Positions 18,283 through 26,366 of a stretch of 35,212 nt of DNA are shown in pieces (position 1 is the first letter of the stretch; each line of letters opens with the position of its first letter). The notes below the pieces were generated by a model. The model was given only the letters and a program-made list of their open reading frames with translations, did no database searches and was not told the origin of the DNA. Location of the stretch: positions 1-35,212 of the forward strand of contig JBMFVX010000015.1 of NCBI GenBank assembly GCA_049965775.1, written 5' to 3'. Both the position numbers and the translations under genes were made by a program. This DNA comes from JABEVB01 sp049965775. GTDB taxonomy: Bacteria > Planctomycetota > Phycisphaerae > WQYP01.

Positions 18283-18721
18283 GGTTGATATATCCTTTCC
18301 AAATGAATGCTTTTTTTCGCATACGAATGCCCTACCAAGTAGTTTATCATGTATTTAAGCCTCTGCTGCACCAAACCAGAAGCCTGAAAATAATATTGGG
18401 CAGCAAGCCTTCTAGGGCCGCCTGGCAATGGCTCGCCAAGAGCTGCAAGCCGGTTACCATCCCGCAAGCCGACTGCTAAATAGGGGCCTTCGTCACAGGT
18501 GGTGGCTGCAACAACTATAATCCGCACACCGCCCAGAGAGTTTTGAAGCCCCACCCGATTAAGCCGCTTTTATTCTCTTGCTCTTAGGGTGCAGCGGGTT
18601 GATAATACTCTTACTTGCGGCATTTCGGGATTGTGCAGCGCAGACGGTTGTGGCCTGTTAAGGCGGCGGGTTGCCAGGCAGCGGCAACAGACAAAGCCAA
18701 CGGGCTACGGGAGATAAGGCC
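18283..18721. other. Intergenic stretch between divergent genes, no gene seen
   Basis: About 440 bases separate the start of the secreted protein from the zinc-ribbon gene. A 91-codon minus-strand frame (18279-18554) runs through but overlaps the RBS and start of the secreted protein and has no recognisable features. I see no RNA gene or strong promoter here. Confidence 0.35.
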
Positions 18722-19105
18722 ATGAAAGCCTCGCCGATGCTATGCCCTTCGTGCGCGTCGCCCATTGCCTTTCAGGGGCATAAGCTCGGGCCGTTTCATT
18801 TTGGCGAGGAGCGCACGCATCCATGTGGATACTGCGGGCGACTCATCGGCCGCAAGGAAGCCACCCTATGGGTGAAACCTTCGGCTACTGGTTTGATCAT
18901 TTCCGCCATCAACTACATGACACACTGGTGTATTTGCCCGCACTGCCACACACCGAAGCGGTGGAGGTACTCGACATCCGCCAGTTTGACGATGAGATTC
19001 ATCAATTGCACTCCGCCGAAGAGCTGGTGCATTATGCGGCCCACGTGTACCGACCGGTGCTGCGCGACAAGGCCTTGGGCCTCACGGATGCTCAACTTCT
19101 TTTAG
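18722..19105 (+). CDS. Zinc-ribbon protein; frame probably genuine only in its first ~50 codons
   Basis: The ATG at 18722 follows GGGAGAT at a suitable distance. The N-terminal ~45 residues contain two Cys pairs, LCPSCASPIAF and PCGYCGRLIG, spaced like a zinc ribbon of the kind found in small nucleic-acid or protein-binding domains. After about residue 50 (GRKEATLW) the translation in this frame becomes Cys/Trp/Arg-rich and disordered. The overlapping frame +1 (18868-19359) meanwhile becomes protein-like. The simplest reading is one gene split by an indel or read through a frameshift near 18865-18880. An alternative is a short zinc-ribbon gene overlapped by a second gene with its own RBS. The frame stops at 19105. 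Confidence 0.45.
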   Translation: MKASPMLCPSCASPIAFQGHKLGPFHFGEERTHPCGYCGRLIGRKEATLWVKPSATGLIISAINYMTHWCICPHCHTPKRWRYSTSASLTMRFINCTPPKSWCIMRPTCTDRCCATRPWASRMLNFF

Positions 19106-19359
19106 CGCCACTTCGACACAAGACCTTGCTTAAGGCTGCGGCCGTATATGGCCACACGGGCGGCAAACGCCACAGCGAAGCTTGGATTCTGCTGATTGTT
19201 CGCCTAGATCGAGGGGAACTGCTTACCCATTTAGCGGCGACGGCGGCAACGGGCCTGCCTTCGGTTATTAAGAACAATCATACTCACCTGGAACTTGCGC
19301 CTATGACGGCCAACCCTTTGGCAGCATCACAGGGGCCTGGGGCTGGTGCCAAATCGTAG
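18868..19359 (+). CDS. Downstream frame of the zinc-ribbon locus, unknown function
   Basis: This 163-codon frame starts at an ATG preceded by AAGGAAG seven bases upstream, so it could be translated independently. Its product looks like a real soluble protein (FGYWFDHFRHQLHDTLVYLP, AEELVHYAAHVYRPVLRDK, HSEAWILLIVRLDRGELLTHL), with no membrane segment or known motif. It overlaps the zinc-ribbon frame by about 240 bases, which is far more than usual for two genes and suggests that the two are halves of one protein. No family recognised. The C-terminal end is Ala/Gly-rich. Confidence 0.5.
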   Translation: MGETFGYWFDHFRHQLHDTLVYLPALPHTEAVEVLDIRQFDDEIHQLHSAEELVHYAAHVYRPVLRDKALGLTDAQLLLAPLRHKTLLKAAAVYGHTGGKRHSEAWILLIVRLDRGELLTHLAATAATGLPSVIKNNHTHLELAPMTANPLAASQGPGAGAKS

Positions 19360-19613
19360 CTGCTCGCCAAATCTCCCCAGACACATTGGCAGGGCAGCTT
19401 GGCGCACGCCCGGCCCGGCACGACATTATGGCCGACGCGAGACCCATAAAATCTATCGTTCGCGGCTCCCAATACAGTTTCAGCACCCCAGGGCGAATTT
19501 ACCCTGCGCCGCAGCGGCCGGGCGATGGGGCGGCAAGCGCGCGGAAGAAGCCTGCAAATTCGTTGGTAAATCCAGCGAGATTTTGAAGCCATTTCACGCC
19601 TAACGAATTCAAC
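19360..19613. other. Intergenic stretch, no gene seen
   Basis: The ~250 bases before the tetR promoter contain only short frames with basic, low-information translations. No terminator hairpin with a T-run or RNA gene is apparent. Confidence 0.35.
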
Positions 19614-19641
19614 TTGACATTTCAAATGCGCATTTTAAAAT
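19614..19641 (+). promoter_or_regulatory. Promoter and probable operator of the efflux operon
   Basis: A consensus -35 TTGACA (19614-19619) and a -10 TAAAAT (19636-19641) are 16 bases apart. The spacer contains the perfect 12-bp palindrome AAATGCGCATTT (19624-19635). TetR-family repressors usually bind such dyads in their own promoters, so autoregulation by the following gene is the natural inference. The region is markedly AT-rich compared with its surroundings. Confidence 0.6.
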
Positions 19642-19696
19642 ATTGTTTAATAAAGTCCCGCCGATGGCGGCGGGGGCCTGCAGCCGGAGCCTTACG

Positions 19697-20491
19697 ATGC
19701 CGCCGAGTAAAAAGAAAGTTTCCGCCGCGTCTGCCGCCACGCGCGGGCGCCTTATCGAGGCCGCCGGCGAGGTGTTTGCCGCCCAGGGCTATCGGGCGGC
19801 CACCGTGCAGATGATCTGCCAGAAGGCCCGCGCCAATGTCGCCGCCATCAATTATCACTTCGGCGACAAAGAAAATCTGTATTTTGAGGCCCTGCGACAC
19901 GGCCGCGACCAGCTTCTGGCCGAATTGTTTGCCGAGCCGGCCATCAAACCCGGTGAACCGCCAGAGGACGCATTGGCCCGGTTCGTGCGAAGCTATCTGG
20001 AAGGATTGCTCGGCGCAGCATCGCCCGACTGGCACCGCCGGATTGTCGCCCGCGAAATGGCCGAACCGACCGCCATGCTCGACCGTTTTGTCAAAACCTG
20101 TATTCGCCCGCAGCACGACCGGGGTGTGGGCATTATTCGTGTGCTGGCCGCGGGCCGGCTCACCGAGGAGCAAATGCTGCTGGTATGGCGCAGCGTCATC
20201 GGACAGTGCCTTCTATACGTCAACTGCCGCGAAGCACTGTTGCGGGTGGATCATAAAGCAGCCTACGCCGAAGGTTTTATTGATGAATTGGTGCGGCACA
20301 TTACGGAATTTTCGCTCGGCGGGCTGGAGGCTCTTGCTGCCAGAACCCGCAGCGCGGCGCGGCCCACAGTCGCGGTGCCGCCGCCGGATACATTCGGGGC
20401 TAAAGCCGCCCACCAGGGACGCGGCCAGAGTTCCCACAAACAAGCCTCCTTGCATAAGACACCTGCCAGCTCCTTAAGGGCTGGAGCGTAA
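19697..20491 (+). CDS. TetR/CecR-type transcriptional repressor of the efflux operon
   Basis: The 264-residue regulator has a basic N-terminus and then a TetR DNA-binding domain (about residues 13-62): TRGRLIEAAGEVFAAQGYRAATVQMICQ, with the recognition helix in ANVAAINYHFGDKENLY. The C-terminal ligand domain (HRRIVAREMAEPTAMLDRFVKTCIRP, WRSVIGQCLLYVNC) resembles the CecR/YbiH class (DUF1956), whose studied members control efflux genes including an HlyD-like adaptor. The tail is long and Ser/Thr/Pro-rich. The ATG at 19697 is chosen because GGAG stands seven bases upstream and because an upstream TTG at 19643 would overlap the transcription start. It is followed 30 bases later by the adaptor gene, so regulator and pump are likely co-transcribed. 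Confidence 0.88.
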   Translation: MPPSKKKVSAASAATRGRLIEAAGEVFAAQGYRAATVQMICQKARANVAAINYHFGDKENLYFEALRHGRDQLLAELFAEPAIKPGEPPEDALARFVRSYLEGLLGAASPDWHRRIVAREMAEPTAMLDRFVKTCIRPQHDRGVGIIRVLAAGRLTEEQMLLVWRSVIGQCLLYVNCREALLRVDHKAAYAEGFIDELVRHITEFSLGGLEALAARTRSAARPTVAVPPPDTFGAKAAHQGRGQSSHKQASLHKTPASSLRAGA

Positions 20492-20521
20492 AAAATTGAT
20501 TTATCTAAAGGAACCATGCAG

Positions 20522-21913
20522 ATGAGCGACGAACCTGCACAACTTTCAACCACTACCACTCCCGAGCCGGCGGCAACAGGCTCGCCGCCGGGTAATGGCA
20601 ACGGCCAGCGCCGCAAAGCCATTATCATCATGTTCATTATTGTATTGATAGTAGGCATTATTGTTGGTGTGCCGTGGTACCTTAATTCCCGGCAATACGT
20701 ATCCACCGATGATGCGTTTGTCAGTGCGCACATTATTTACATCAGTTCACAGGTGCCGCAGCAGGTCCAAAAAGTTCTGGTGCTGGACAATCAGTTTGTC
20801 CACAAGGGGCAACTGCTGGTACAACTCGATGACCGCGACTATGTCGCGCAGGTGGCCCAGGCCAAAGCGGCTTTGGCCGCTGCCGAGGCCACGCATGCGG
20901 CCAATAAATATCAGCTTGCGATTACCAAACAAACCTCCAACGCCGACGTTGCCAAGCAGCAGGCCAAGGTGGCCATAGCCCGCACGGGCATTGCCGCGGC
21001 CGAGGCACAGCTCGCCGCCGCCCAGGCCGGCGTTGCGCAGGCCCGCGCCGGCGTACTAAGCGCACGGGCGGCGGTGGCCCAAACCCAGGCCGAGGTGGTT
21101 TCAGACCAGGCCACCAGCGACAAGGCGCAGGCCAACTTCCACCGTTATGCCACGCTGGTAAAAACCGGCGATGTCACCGCTCAACAACTGGACAGCTATC
21201 GAGCCGCAGCCGCCAGTGCCGCCGCCATGCTCATGGCAGCCAAGACCAAGGTGATCGCCGCCCAGGCCCAGGTGGCCGAGGCGATCGCCCAGAAAAACGC
21301 CGCCCGCCAAAATGTGCTTGCCGCCGATGAACAGGTGGCCTCGGCCAAGGCTTCGCTGCAGCAGGCGCAGGCGGAATTGGCCGCCGTGAACAATGTGCCT
21401 GAACAGGTTGGCCAGAAACAAAGCACCGTATCGGGTTCTGATGCGCAGATCGCCGAACTTAAGGCACAGCTTCAGCAGGCGGAGCTTAACCTGAGCTACT
21501 GCCGCATCACCGCGCCCGCCGACGGCTACGTCACCAACAAAACCGTTGAGCCGGGCAATTATGCATCAGTAGGTCAATCGCTCATGGCATTGGTACGGCC
21601 CAACATGTGGGTAACGGCCAACTTCAAAGAGACCGACCTCACACATATGCGACCCAACGATCCGGCCACCATTACGGTTGATGCGTATCCCAACGTTACT
21701 ATTAAGGGGTATGTGCAGAGCATTCAGGCCGGCTCCGGGGCCGCGTTCAGTTTGCTGCCGCCTGAAAACGCCACAGGCAATTATGTAAAAGTCGTGCAGA
21801 GAGTACCGGTAAAAATATTGTTTAAAGGCGACCTGAAACACCTGCCCTATCTGGCGGCCGGCATGTCGGCGGTGCCGGTGGTGCGCGTGCTGCCGGAGGT
21901 AAAAGCCAAATGA
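20522..21913 (+). CDS. emrA: HlyD/EmrA-type membrane-fusion adaptor
   Basis: The 463-residue adaptor has a Thr/Pro/Gly-rich cytoplasmic N-terminus, one membrane helix (AIIIMFIIVLIVGIIVGVPWYL, about 33-54) and the family's YVSTDDAFVSAHIIYIS strand. A very long Ala/Gln-rich helical hairpin (about 105-310) follows. The lipoyl half-motif RITAPADGYVTNKTVEPGNY then precedes a beta-barrel region. This is the EmrA layout: inner-membrane anchor, periplasmic hairpin reaching to the outer-membrane factor. AAGGA is nine bases before the ATG at 20522; an ATG at 20516 is too close to it. Its stop overlaps the start of the MFS gene by four bases (ATGA), which indicates coupled translation. Confidence 0.92.
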   Translation: MSDEPAQLSTTTTPEPAATGSPPGNGNGQRRKAIIIMFIIVLIVGIIVGVPWYLNSRQYVSTDDAFVSAHIIYISSQVPQQVQKVLVLDNQFVHKGQLLVQLDDRDYVAQVAQAKAALAAAEATHAANKYQLAITKQTSNADVAKQQAKVAIARTGIAAAEAQLAAAQAGVAQARAGVLSARAAVAQTQAEVVSDQATSDKAQANFHRYATLVKTGDVTAQQLDSYRAAAASAAAMLMAAKTKVIAAQAQVAEAIAQKNAARQNVLAADEQVASAKASLQQAQAELAAVNNVPEQVGQKQSTVSGSDAQIAELKAQLQQAELNLSYCRITAPADGYVTNKTVEPGNYASVGQSLMALVRPNMWVTANFKETDLTHMRPNDPATITVDAYPNVTIKGYVQSIQAGSGAAFSLLPPENATGNYVKVVQRVPVKILFKGDLKHLPYLAAGMSAVPVVRVLPEVKAK

Positions 21914-23508
21914 GTGCTGCTGCACCATCTATCGCTTTGCTCGACGCGCCGCGCCCGGCAATTAACCCATGGATCGTTGCGCCCATCGTGGCGATTGCGG
22001 CGTTCATGGAAGTGCTGGATACCACCATTGTAAACGTAGCCTTGCCCCACATTGCCGGCAGCATGTCTACCACCATAGACCAGAGCACCTGGGTGCTTAC
22101 CAGCTACCTGCTGGCCAACGCCATCGTATTGCCGCTGAACGGCTTTATGGTCTCGGTGTTCGGGCGTAAGCGGTATTTCATGGGGTGCATGGCGGTATTC
22201 ACGGTTTCGTCGCTGCTGTGCGGTCTGGCGCCGAGTTATCCAATTCTGCTGCTTATGCGTGTGATTCAGGGCCTTGGCGGCGGCGGGTTGCAGCCGGGCG
22301 CGCAATCCATTATGCGTGACAGCTTTCCGCTCAAGCGCATCGGCACGGCCATGGCTGTTTATGGCATTGTTGTGGTCGTAGGCCCGGTGCTGGGGCCGCT
22401 TTTGGGCGGGTTTATTACCGACAACGCCTCGTGGCGCTGGTGTTTTTTTATTAACGTACCCATCGGCATTGTAACGCTGATGCTTTTGCAGGTGGTGCTG
22501 CACGACCCGCCCGGCATGAAGCGCATTAACCTGCGTCATTCCGGTATAGATTTTGTGGGGCTTGGCCTGCTGGCGATTGGCTTGGCTTCCCTGCAAATTA
22601 TGCTCGACCGGGGCGAAGATGCCGACTGGTTCAGTTCTAACTTTATCTGCGGCCTGGCGATTGCAGCCGTGCTGGGTTTGGCGCTTTTTGTCGTGTGGGA
22701 GTGGTATCATAAACACCCCATTGTGAACTTACGTTTGTTGGAGAACCGCAACTTTGGCTTTGCCACGCTGGGTATGCTGCTGTTCGGCATGGTGCTGTAT
22801 TCAACCACCACGCTTCTGCCGCTGCTTAGCCAAACCCTTATAGGCTACGATGCCCAAACCGCCGGGTGGGTGCTCGCTCCGGGCGGCATGGTTGTATTTT
22901 GCATGATGCCGTTGGTGGGTTTTCTGGTGCCGCGGGTCGCGACCCGATGGCTCGTGACCTTTGGAGTGCTCGTCAACGTCTTTGCGCTGGTGCTGATGGG
23001 CCGCTTGAGCCTCGAAACCGACTTTCATCATCTGGCTTGGTGCCGTACGGTTCAGGGACTGGGTCTGGCTTTTTTATTTGTGCCGTTTAATACCGCCGCT
23101 TTCGCATATTTGTCACGCGACCAGCTTAGCAGCGCTGCGGGCATTATTAACCTTACACGCAACATCGGCGGCAGCATCGGTATTGCGCTGGCGGAGGTTT
23201 TTATACGGCGCGTTTCGCAGCAGCATCAGGTGTTTTTGGCAGCCAATGCCACCACGCTTAACCCGGCTTACAACCAGCAGATGAGCGCTCTGCGGGGCGC
23301 CATGGTGCACGCCGGTATTTCGCCGGCTAATGCTGTTAACAACGCCCATGCCTTTATCTACAATGCTATTATCCGCCATGCTGGCATGCTGGCCTATGTG
23401 GATGCGTTTCATCTGCTGGCTTGGATGTTTTTATTGGTGATACCAGTGGCGCTGGTGCTCAAAACGCCCAATTTTAAAGGTAAACCCCAGCCCGTTGCCG
23501 TTGAATAA
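21910..23508 (+). CDS. emrB: EmrB/DHA2-family MFS drug efflux pump
   Basis: The 532-residue protein is the length and hydrophobicity of 14-helix DHA2 transporters. It shows the first-helix motif MEVLDTTIVNVALPHIAG, a motif-A-like loop (NGFMVSVFGRKRYFMGC) and the antiporter motif C in helix 5 (VVVVGPVLGPLLGGFI). It would export amphipathic drugs by proton antiport through the EmrA-like adaptor and the outer-membrane protein encoded next. The ATG overlaps the adaptor's stop codon. The last ~90 residues include a long loop typical of EmrB (FIRRVSQQHQVFLAANATTLNPAYNQQMS). Confidence 0.93.
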   Translation: MSAAAPSIALLDAPRPAINPWIVAPIVAIAAFMEVLDTTIVNVALPHIAGSMSTTIDQSTWVLTSYLLANAIVLPLNGFMVSVFGRKRYFMGCMAVFTVSSLLCGLAPSYPILLLMRVIQGLGGGGLQPGAQSIMRDSFPLKRIGTAMAVYGIVVVVGPVLGPLLGGFITDNASWRWCFFINVPIGIVTLMLLQVVLHDPPGMKRINLRHSGIDFVGLGLLAIGLASLQIMLDRGEDADWFSSNFICGLAIAAVLGLALFVVWEWYHKHPIVNLRLLENRNFGFATLGMLLFGMVLYSTTTLLPLLSQTLIGYDAQTAGWVLAPGGMVVFCMMPLVGFLVPRVATRWLVTFGVLVNVFALVLMGRLSLETDFHHLAWCRTVQGLGLAFLFVPFNTAAFAYLSRDQLSSAAGIINLTRNIGGSIGIALAEVFIRRVSQQHQVFLAANATTLNPAYNQQMSALRGAMVHAGISPANAVNNAHAFIYNAIIRHAGMLAYVDAFHLLAWMFLLVIPVALVLKTPNFKGKPQPVAVE

Positions 23509-23530
23509 ACTCAACATAAGGAGATGCGTC

Positions 23531-25012
23531 ATGAAAGCCCACCGTAAACATTTTCTGCGTGCCATGGCCGCTTTGGCTCTGGCAGCCCTTGTGCCGCTGG
23601 CCGGCTGCGTCAATCAAAAAAAGGAAGTGCTTAAGTACCGCAAGGTGCTTCACAGCAAGCCCGTTGCTGCACCGCAGGTGCCGGCCATTCTTACGCTGGC
23701 CGACGCCATGCGTCTGGCCAACAACCAGGATGAGCAGCTTGCCAGCGCCGGAGAGAATTACCTGCAGGCCATTATCGCCAAAGACCGGGCATTTTCGACC
23801 TTTATGCCTCATATTGGCCTGGGCGCACAGGATTTTCAGATGCGGCGCTTCAGCACTCCGCCGGGTGCCGGCCCCATCAGCCAGTTCTTTCAGACGCATT
23901 ATTTTAATGTGCCGCTGGCGACGACACTGGATGTCAACATCTTACGCGACGCAACGGGCATAAAAGCCGCGGACATCACCACCGATCAGCAAAAAGCCCT
24001 GCTGCTGGATATGCAGTCCAATCTGCTGCTGGAGGTGGCACAAACCTATTACCAGGTGCTTAGCGACCAGCGCTCGGTAGCGGTGCTTACCCGCAGCCTT
24101 GCGGTGCAGAACCAGCGTGTGGCCAGCGTAAGCCGCGAAGAAAAAGCCGGCGTGGCCCTGCGCCTTACCGTCCTGCAAAGCCAGGCTGACGCCGCCAACA
24201 CTCAGGTGCAGCTTACCAACGCCCGCGACCGCGTGATAAAAGGCCGCGCCACGCTGGCGTTTTTAATCGGTGTGCCCAACCTTCAGCATGCCCGCCTGGT
24301 CAATAACTTCAGTCCGCATTCCCCCACACCGCCGGAAAAGGCGCTGGAGCAGATCGCCCTGCATGATCGGCAGGATTTGCGTTCCGCAGACTTTGCGGTG
24401 CTGGCAGCCCAGGCCAAAGTTCAGGCGGCGTATCAGGAATATTTCCCGTCCGTTTCGGTCAATATGAACACCTTCCTGTATAAACAACAGTTCCCCAGCG
24501 ATAGCTGGTGGTCTGCCATGTTCAGCGCCAACTTCCCGATTTTTGAGGGTGGCATGATTTATCAGGATATTCGTACCGCGTGGTCGCAATTGCGCCAGGC
24601 GGCTCTGGCCGACCAGCGGCTTCGCCGGCAAATTCACGAGCAGCTCGTCACAGCTTACGAAGATTGGCAAAATGATTTAACATTGATTCGCAATCTGCAC
24701 ACCGAATACATCGCCGCCAATGCCGCATACCTGCAGGCCCAGCATTCGTTTAAGGCGGGGCTGGCCACCAACCTTGATGTCATTATCGCCCAGGATAGTG
24801 CATTGCAATCGCAGCTTGCGTGGCAAACCCAGCTTTATCAGGAGCGACTGGCTCTGTTGAACCTGCTACGTGTCAGCGGCCGCCTCACGTGGCCTGCGAT
24901 AGCACTGCTGGCCAAAGAACCGCTGCCAAAGAACATGCACGCTCCAAAGTCTGGAGCACATCAGACGGCACGAGTGCCATCGGCAGCAGCCAATGCCGTA
25001 GCCGTGAGGTAA
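23531..25012 (+). CDS. TolC/OprM-type outer-membrane efflux lipoprotein
   Basis: The 493-residue protein has a signal peptide ending in a lipobox, LAGC (Cys26), so it is a lipid-anchored outer-membrane factor. Two repeated helical halves follow (ILTLADAMRLANNQDEQLASAGENYLQA, then SPTPPEKALEQIALHDRQDLRSADFAVLAAQAKVQAAYQEYFPSV), each with the Asn/Asp-rich turn seen in OEP-family channels. The start at 23531 is preferred over an in-frame ATG at 23495 because AGGAG is eight bases upstream and the signal peptide begins there. It lies 22 bases after the MFS stop and completes the tripartite pump. The C-terminus has a Lys/Ala/Pro tail with no recognised function. Confidence 0.92.
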   Translation: MKAHRKHFLRAMAALALAALVPLAGCVNQKKEVLKYRKVLHSKPVAAPQVPAILTLADAMRLANNQDEQLASAGENYLQAIIAKDRAFSTFMPHIGLGAQDFQMRRFSTPPGAGPISQFFQTHYFNVPLATTLDVNILRDATGIKAADITTDQQKALLLDMQSNLLLEVAQTYYQVLSDQRSVAVLTRSLAVQNQRVASVSREEKAGVALRLTVLQSQADAANTQVQLTNARDRVIKGRATLAFLIGVPNLQHARLVNNFSPHSPTPPEKALEQIALHDRQDLRSADFAVLAAQAKVQAAYQEYFPSVSVNMNTFLYKQQFPSDSWWSAMFSANFPIFEGGMIYQDIRTAWSQLRQAALADQRLRRQIHEQLVTAYEDWQNDLTLIRNLHTEYIAANAAYLQAQHSFKAGLATNLDVIIAQDSALQSQLAWQTQLYQERLALLNLLRVSGRLTWPAIALLAKEPLPKNMHAPKSGAHQTARVPSAAANAVAVR

Positions 25013-25093
25013 AAAGGCATGAGAGCATATATTTTTTGCGGCATTGAACTGGCTATTAACGCACAAGCTATCCGAGAACTGTGGCCGCGTAAC

Positions 25094-25681
25094 CTATACA
25101 AGCACCGGCGCTTTAATCGCCAAAAAATTGGCCAGCAGGTGCGAGCCTTCCGGCGTTAAAAAACTCTCGGGATGGAACTGAACGCCATGGAGCGGCCAGC
25201 TTACATGTCGCACGCCCATGATTTCTTTTTCGGCTGTCCAGGCAGAAACCACAAACTCCGGCGGCAGCGTCCCCGGCCTAATAACCAAACTGTGGTACCG
25301 CGTAGCCTCAAATGGATTGCTCATGCCGGCAAATACGCCTTTGCCATCGTGGTACACCGGCGAAACCTTGCCGTGCATCAGCCGCCAGTTGCGTTCTACA
25401 ATACCACCATAGGTATGGCCGATACACTGGTGGCCCAGGCAAACGCCTAAAATGGGTATTCGCGGGGCAAATGCTTTGAGAATGTCATTGCTTATTCCGG
25501 CCTCACGAGGCGTGCATGGGCCAGGAGAAATAATGATATGATCTGGACCGAGTGCTTCAATGGCTGGCACGTCAATCTTATCGTTACGAAAAACCTGCAC
25601 TTGCAGTGAAGCATTCAGCTCGCCAATACGCTGCACCAGGTTGTAGGTAAACGAATCGTAGTTGTCTATCAGCACAATCAT
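25094..25681 (-). CDS. pabA: Anthranilate/aminodeoxychorismate synthase glutaminase subunit
   Basis: The 195-residue class I glutamine amidotransferase starts with MIVLIDNYDSFTYNLVQ, typical of TrpG/PabA. It has the nucleophile Cys81 in GVCLGHQCIGH, the oxyanion loop SPGPCTPREAG, and the His170/Glu172 pair in GVQFHPES. It releases ammonia from glutamine for a chorismate-using partner, not present in the window, so tryptophan versus folate role cannot be decided. The start at 25681 is favoured because the conserved N-terminus begins there; an in-frame ATG at 25690 adds three residues. No ribosome binding site is evident, and TATAAT lies seven bases upstream, suggesting a leaderless transcript. 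It converges on the efflux operon. Confidence 0.92.
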   Translation of the reverse strand: MIVLIDNYDSFTYNLVQRIGELNASLQVQVFRNDKIDVPAIEALGPDHIIISPGPCTPREAGISNDILKAFAPRIPILGVCLGHQCIGHTYGGIVERNWRLMHGKVSPVYHDGKGVFAGMSNPFEATRYHSLVIRPGTLPPEFVVSAWTAEKEIMGVRHVSWPLHGVQFHPESFLTPEGSHLLANFLAIKAPVLV

Positions 25682-25688
25682 GGCGGGC

Positions 25689-25694
25689 ATTATA
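25689..25694 (-). promoter_or_regulatory. pabA: TATAAT -10 element seven bases before the pabA start
   Basis: On the minus strand a perfect TATAAT ends seven bases before the chosen ATG, so transcription would begin at or near the A of the start codon. The -35 is weak (a TTGGCT lies 19 bases upstream). No AGGAG-like sequence precedes the start, which is consistent with leaderless translation. Confidence 0.45.
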
Positions 25695-25763
25695 GCCAAT
25701 ATGTTTGCAAAACAGCCAACGCTACCAGCAAAGCTATTATACGAGGAATAATCCCACCACTAG

Positions 25764-25794
25764 GAGCCTGTCCGAGTAATGGCCGGGATTGCGA
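25764..25794 (+). repeat. Left terminal inverted repeat of the MITE-like element
   Basis: This 31-base end begins GAGCCTGTCC and is repeated in inverted form at 26021-26050. The first ten bases are identical in both copies. Confidence 0.75.
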
Positions 25795-26020
25795 TGGATC
25801 TGAAATGCCCCGGATGCGCGGCGGAGGATCGAGCCGACTCTGAATAATGAGTCTGCGAGATCCGACAACAAACGAGACGGGGCATTTCAGACCCACCCCG
25901 CAGGGCGGCATGCTTTTTGGCCCCCCTCTGCGGCGCGGCTCCTCGGAGTACCATCTGCGTCAGGTACGACATCGTCACCGCTACTTGAGGAGTGCCAAAA
26001 ATTCCCGGCGCGCGCCGGGA

Positions 26021-26050
26021 TCGCAACCCGGCGATTACTTGGACAGGCTC
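26021..26050 (-). repeat. Right terminal inverted repeat of the MITE-like element
   Basis: Read on the minus strand from 26050 it starts GAGCCTGTCC and then follows the left end with two substitutions and one single-base gap. CTAG lies immediately outside. Confidence 0.75.
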
Positions 26051-26116
26051 CTAGCTAAGAGCACAGAAGGACGTTTTCAACCAAGGGGCAGGTTGTCATC
26101 AACTTTGTTTACAAGA

Positions 26117-26125
26117 TGTGGATAA
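26117..26125 (-). promoter_or_regulatory. DnaA box (perfect TTATCCACA)
   Basis: Exact match to the DnaA box consensus on the minus strand, 63 bases from the end of the MITE-like element. Confidence 0.7.
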
Positions 26126-26327
26126 CTTGCCGCGCCCATCCCTAAAGTACTGTTATTTCAATGATTTATGGCCCTATAAAGCATTAAGATAATCTTGTGA
26201 CTTAACACAACGCCGACACAACACAAGCGCCAGCAACACAATCATGCCAGCTTTTACACCGAGCATCCGAAGCACACCTTATTTATAAGTTATTATAAAT
26301 CAAATACTTATGACCGCTTCAACCACG

Positions 26328-26336
26328 TTTTCCACA
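26328..26336 (+). promoter_or_regulatory. DnaA box (TTTTCCACA, one mismatch) next to DnaA-trios
   Basis: One mismatch from TTATCCACA, oriented so that the DnaA-trio tract lies 12-15 bases downstream, the geometry expected for loading DnaA onto single strand. Confidence 0.6.
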
Positions 26337-26348
26337 TAACAACAGGCC

Positions 26349-26366
26349 TTACTACTACTGCTACTT
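26349..26366 (+). promoter_or_regulatory. DnaA-trio tract
   Basis: Six consecutive triplets, TTA CTA CTA CTG CTA CTT, correspond on the other strand to 3'-A/G-A-T-like trios. They are followed immediately by AT-rich sequence suited to unwinding. Confidence 0.6.

Larger units (their letters stand above)
25764..26050. mobile_element. MITE-like element with 30-bp terminal inverted repeats
   Basis: The two ends, read inward, are GAGCCTGTCCGAGTAATGGC and GAGCCTGTCCAAGTAATCGC, and stay matched for about 30 bases with two mismatches and one indel. Both outer flanks are CTAG (25760-25763 and 26051-26054), which reads as a 4-bp target duplication of the YTAR type used by part of the IS5 family. The 287-bp body has no transposase frame. 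It is largely self-complementary: TCTGAAATGCCCCG (25799-25812) pairs with 25878-25891, GACTC/GAGTC form a smaller stem at 25836-25853, and CCCGGCGCGCGCCGGG (26004-26019) is a perfect palindrome. These features fit a non-autonomous miniature element moved by a transposase elsewhere. A TA duplication (IS630/mariner style) would also fit the ends. Confidence 0.75.

Noticed and set aside
18279..18554. 91-codon minus-strand frame upstream of the secreted protein
   Set aside because: It covers the secreted protein's ribosome site and overlaps its start, and shows no motif; a genuine upstream gene would not be expected to run through both.
25847..26125. 92-codon frame through the MITE-like element
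   Set aside because: It lies almost wholly within the inverted-repeat element, is Arg/Pro/Gly-rich, and resembles translations often seen from repeat DNA rather than a protein.
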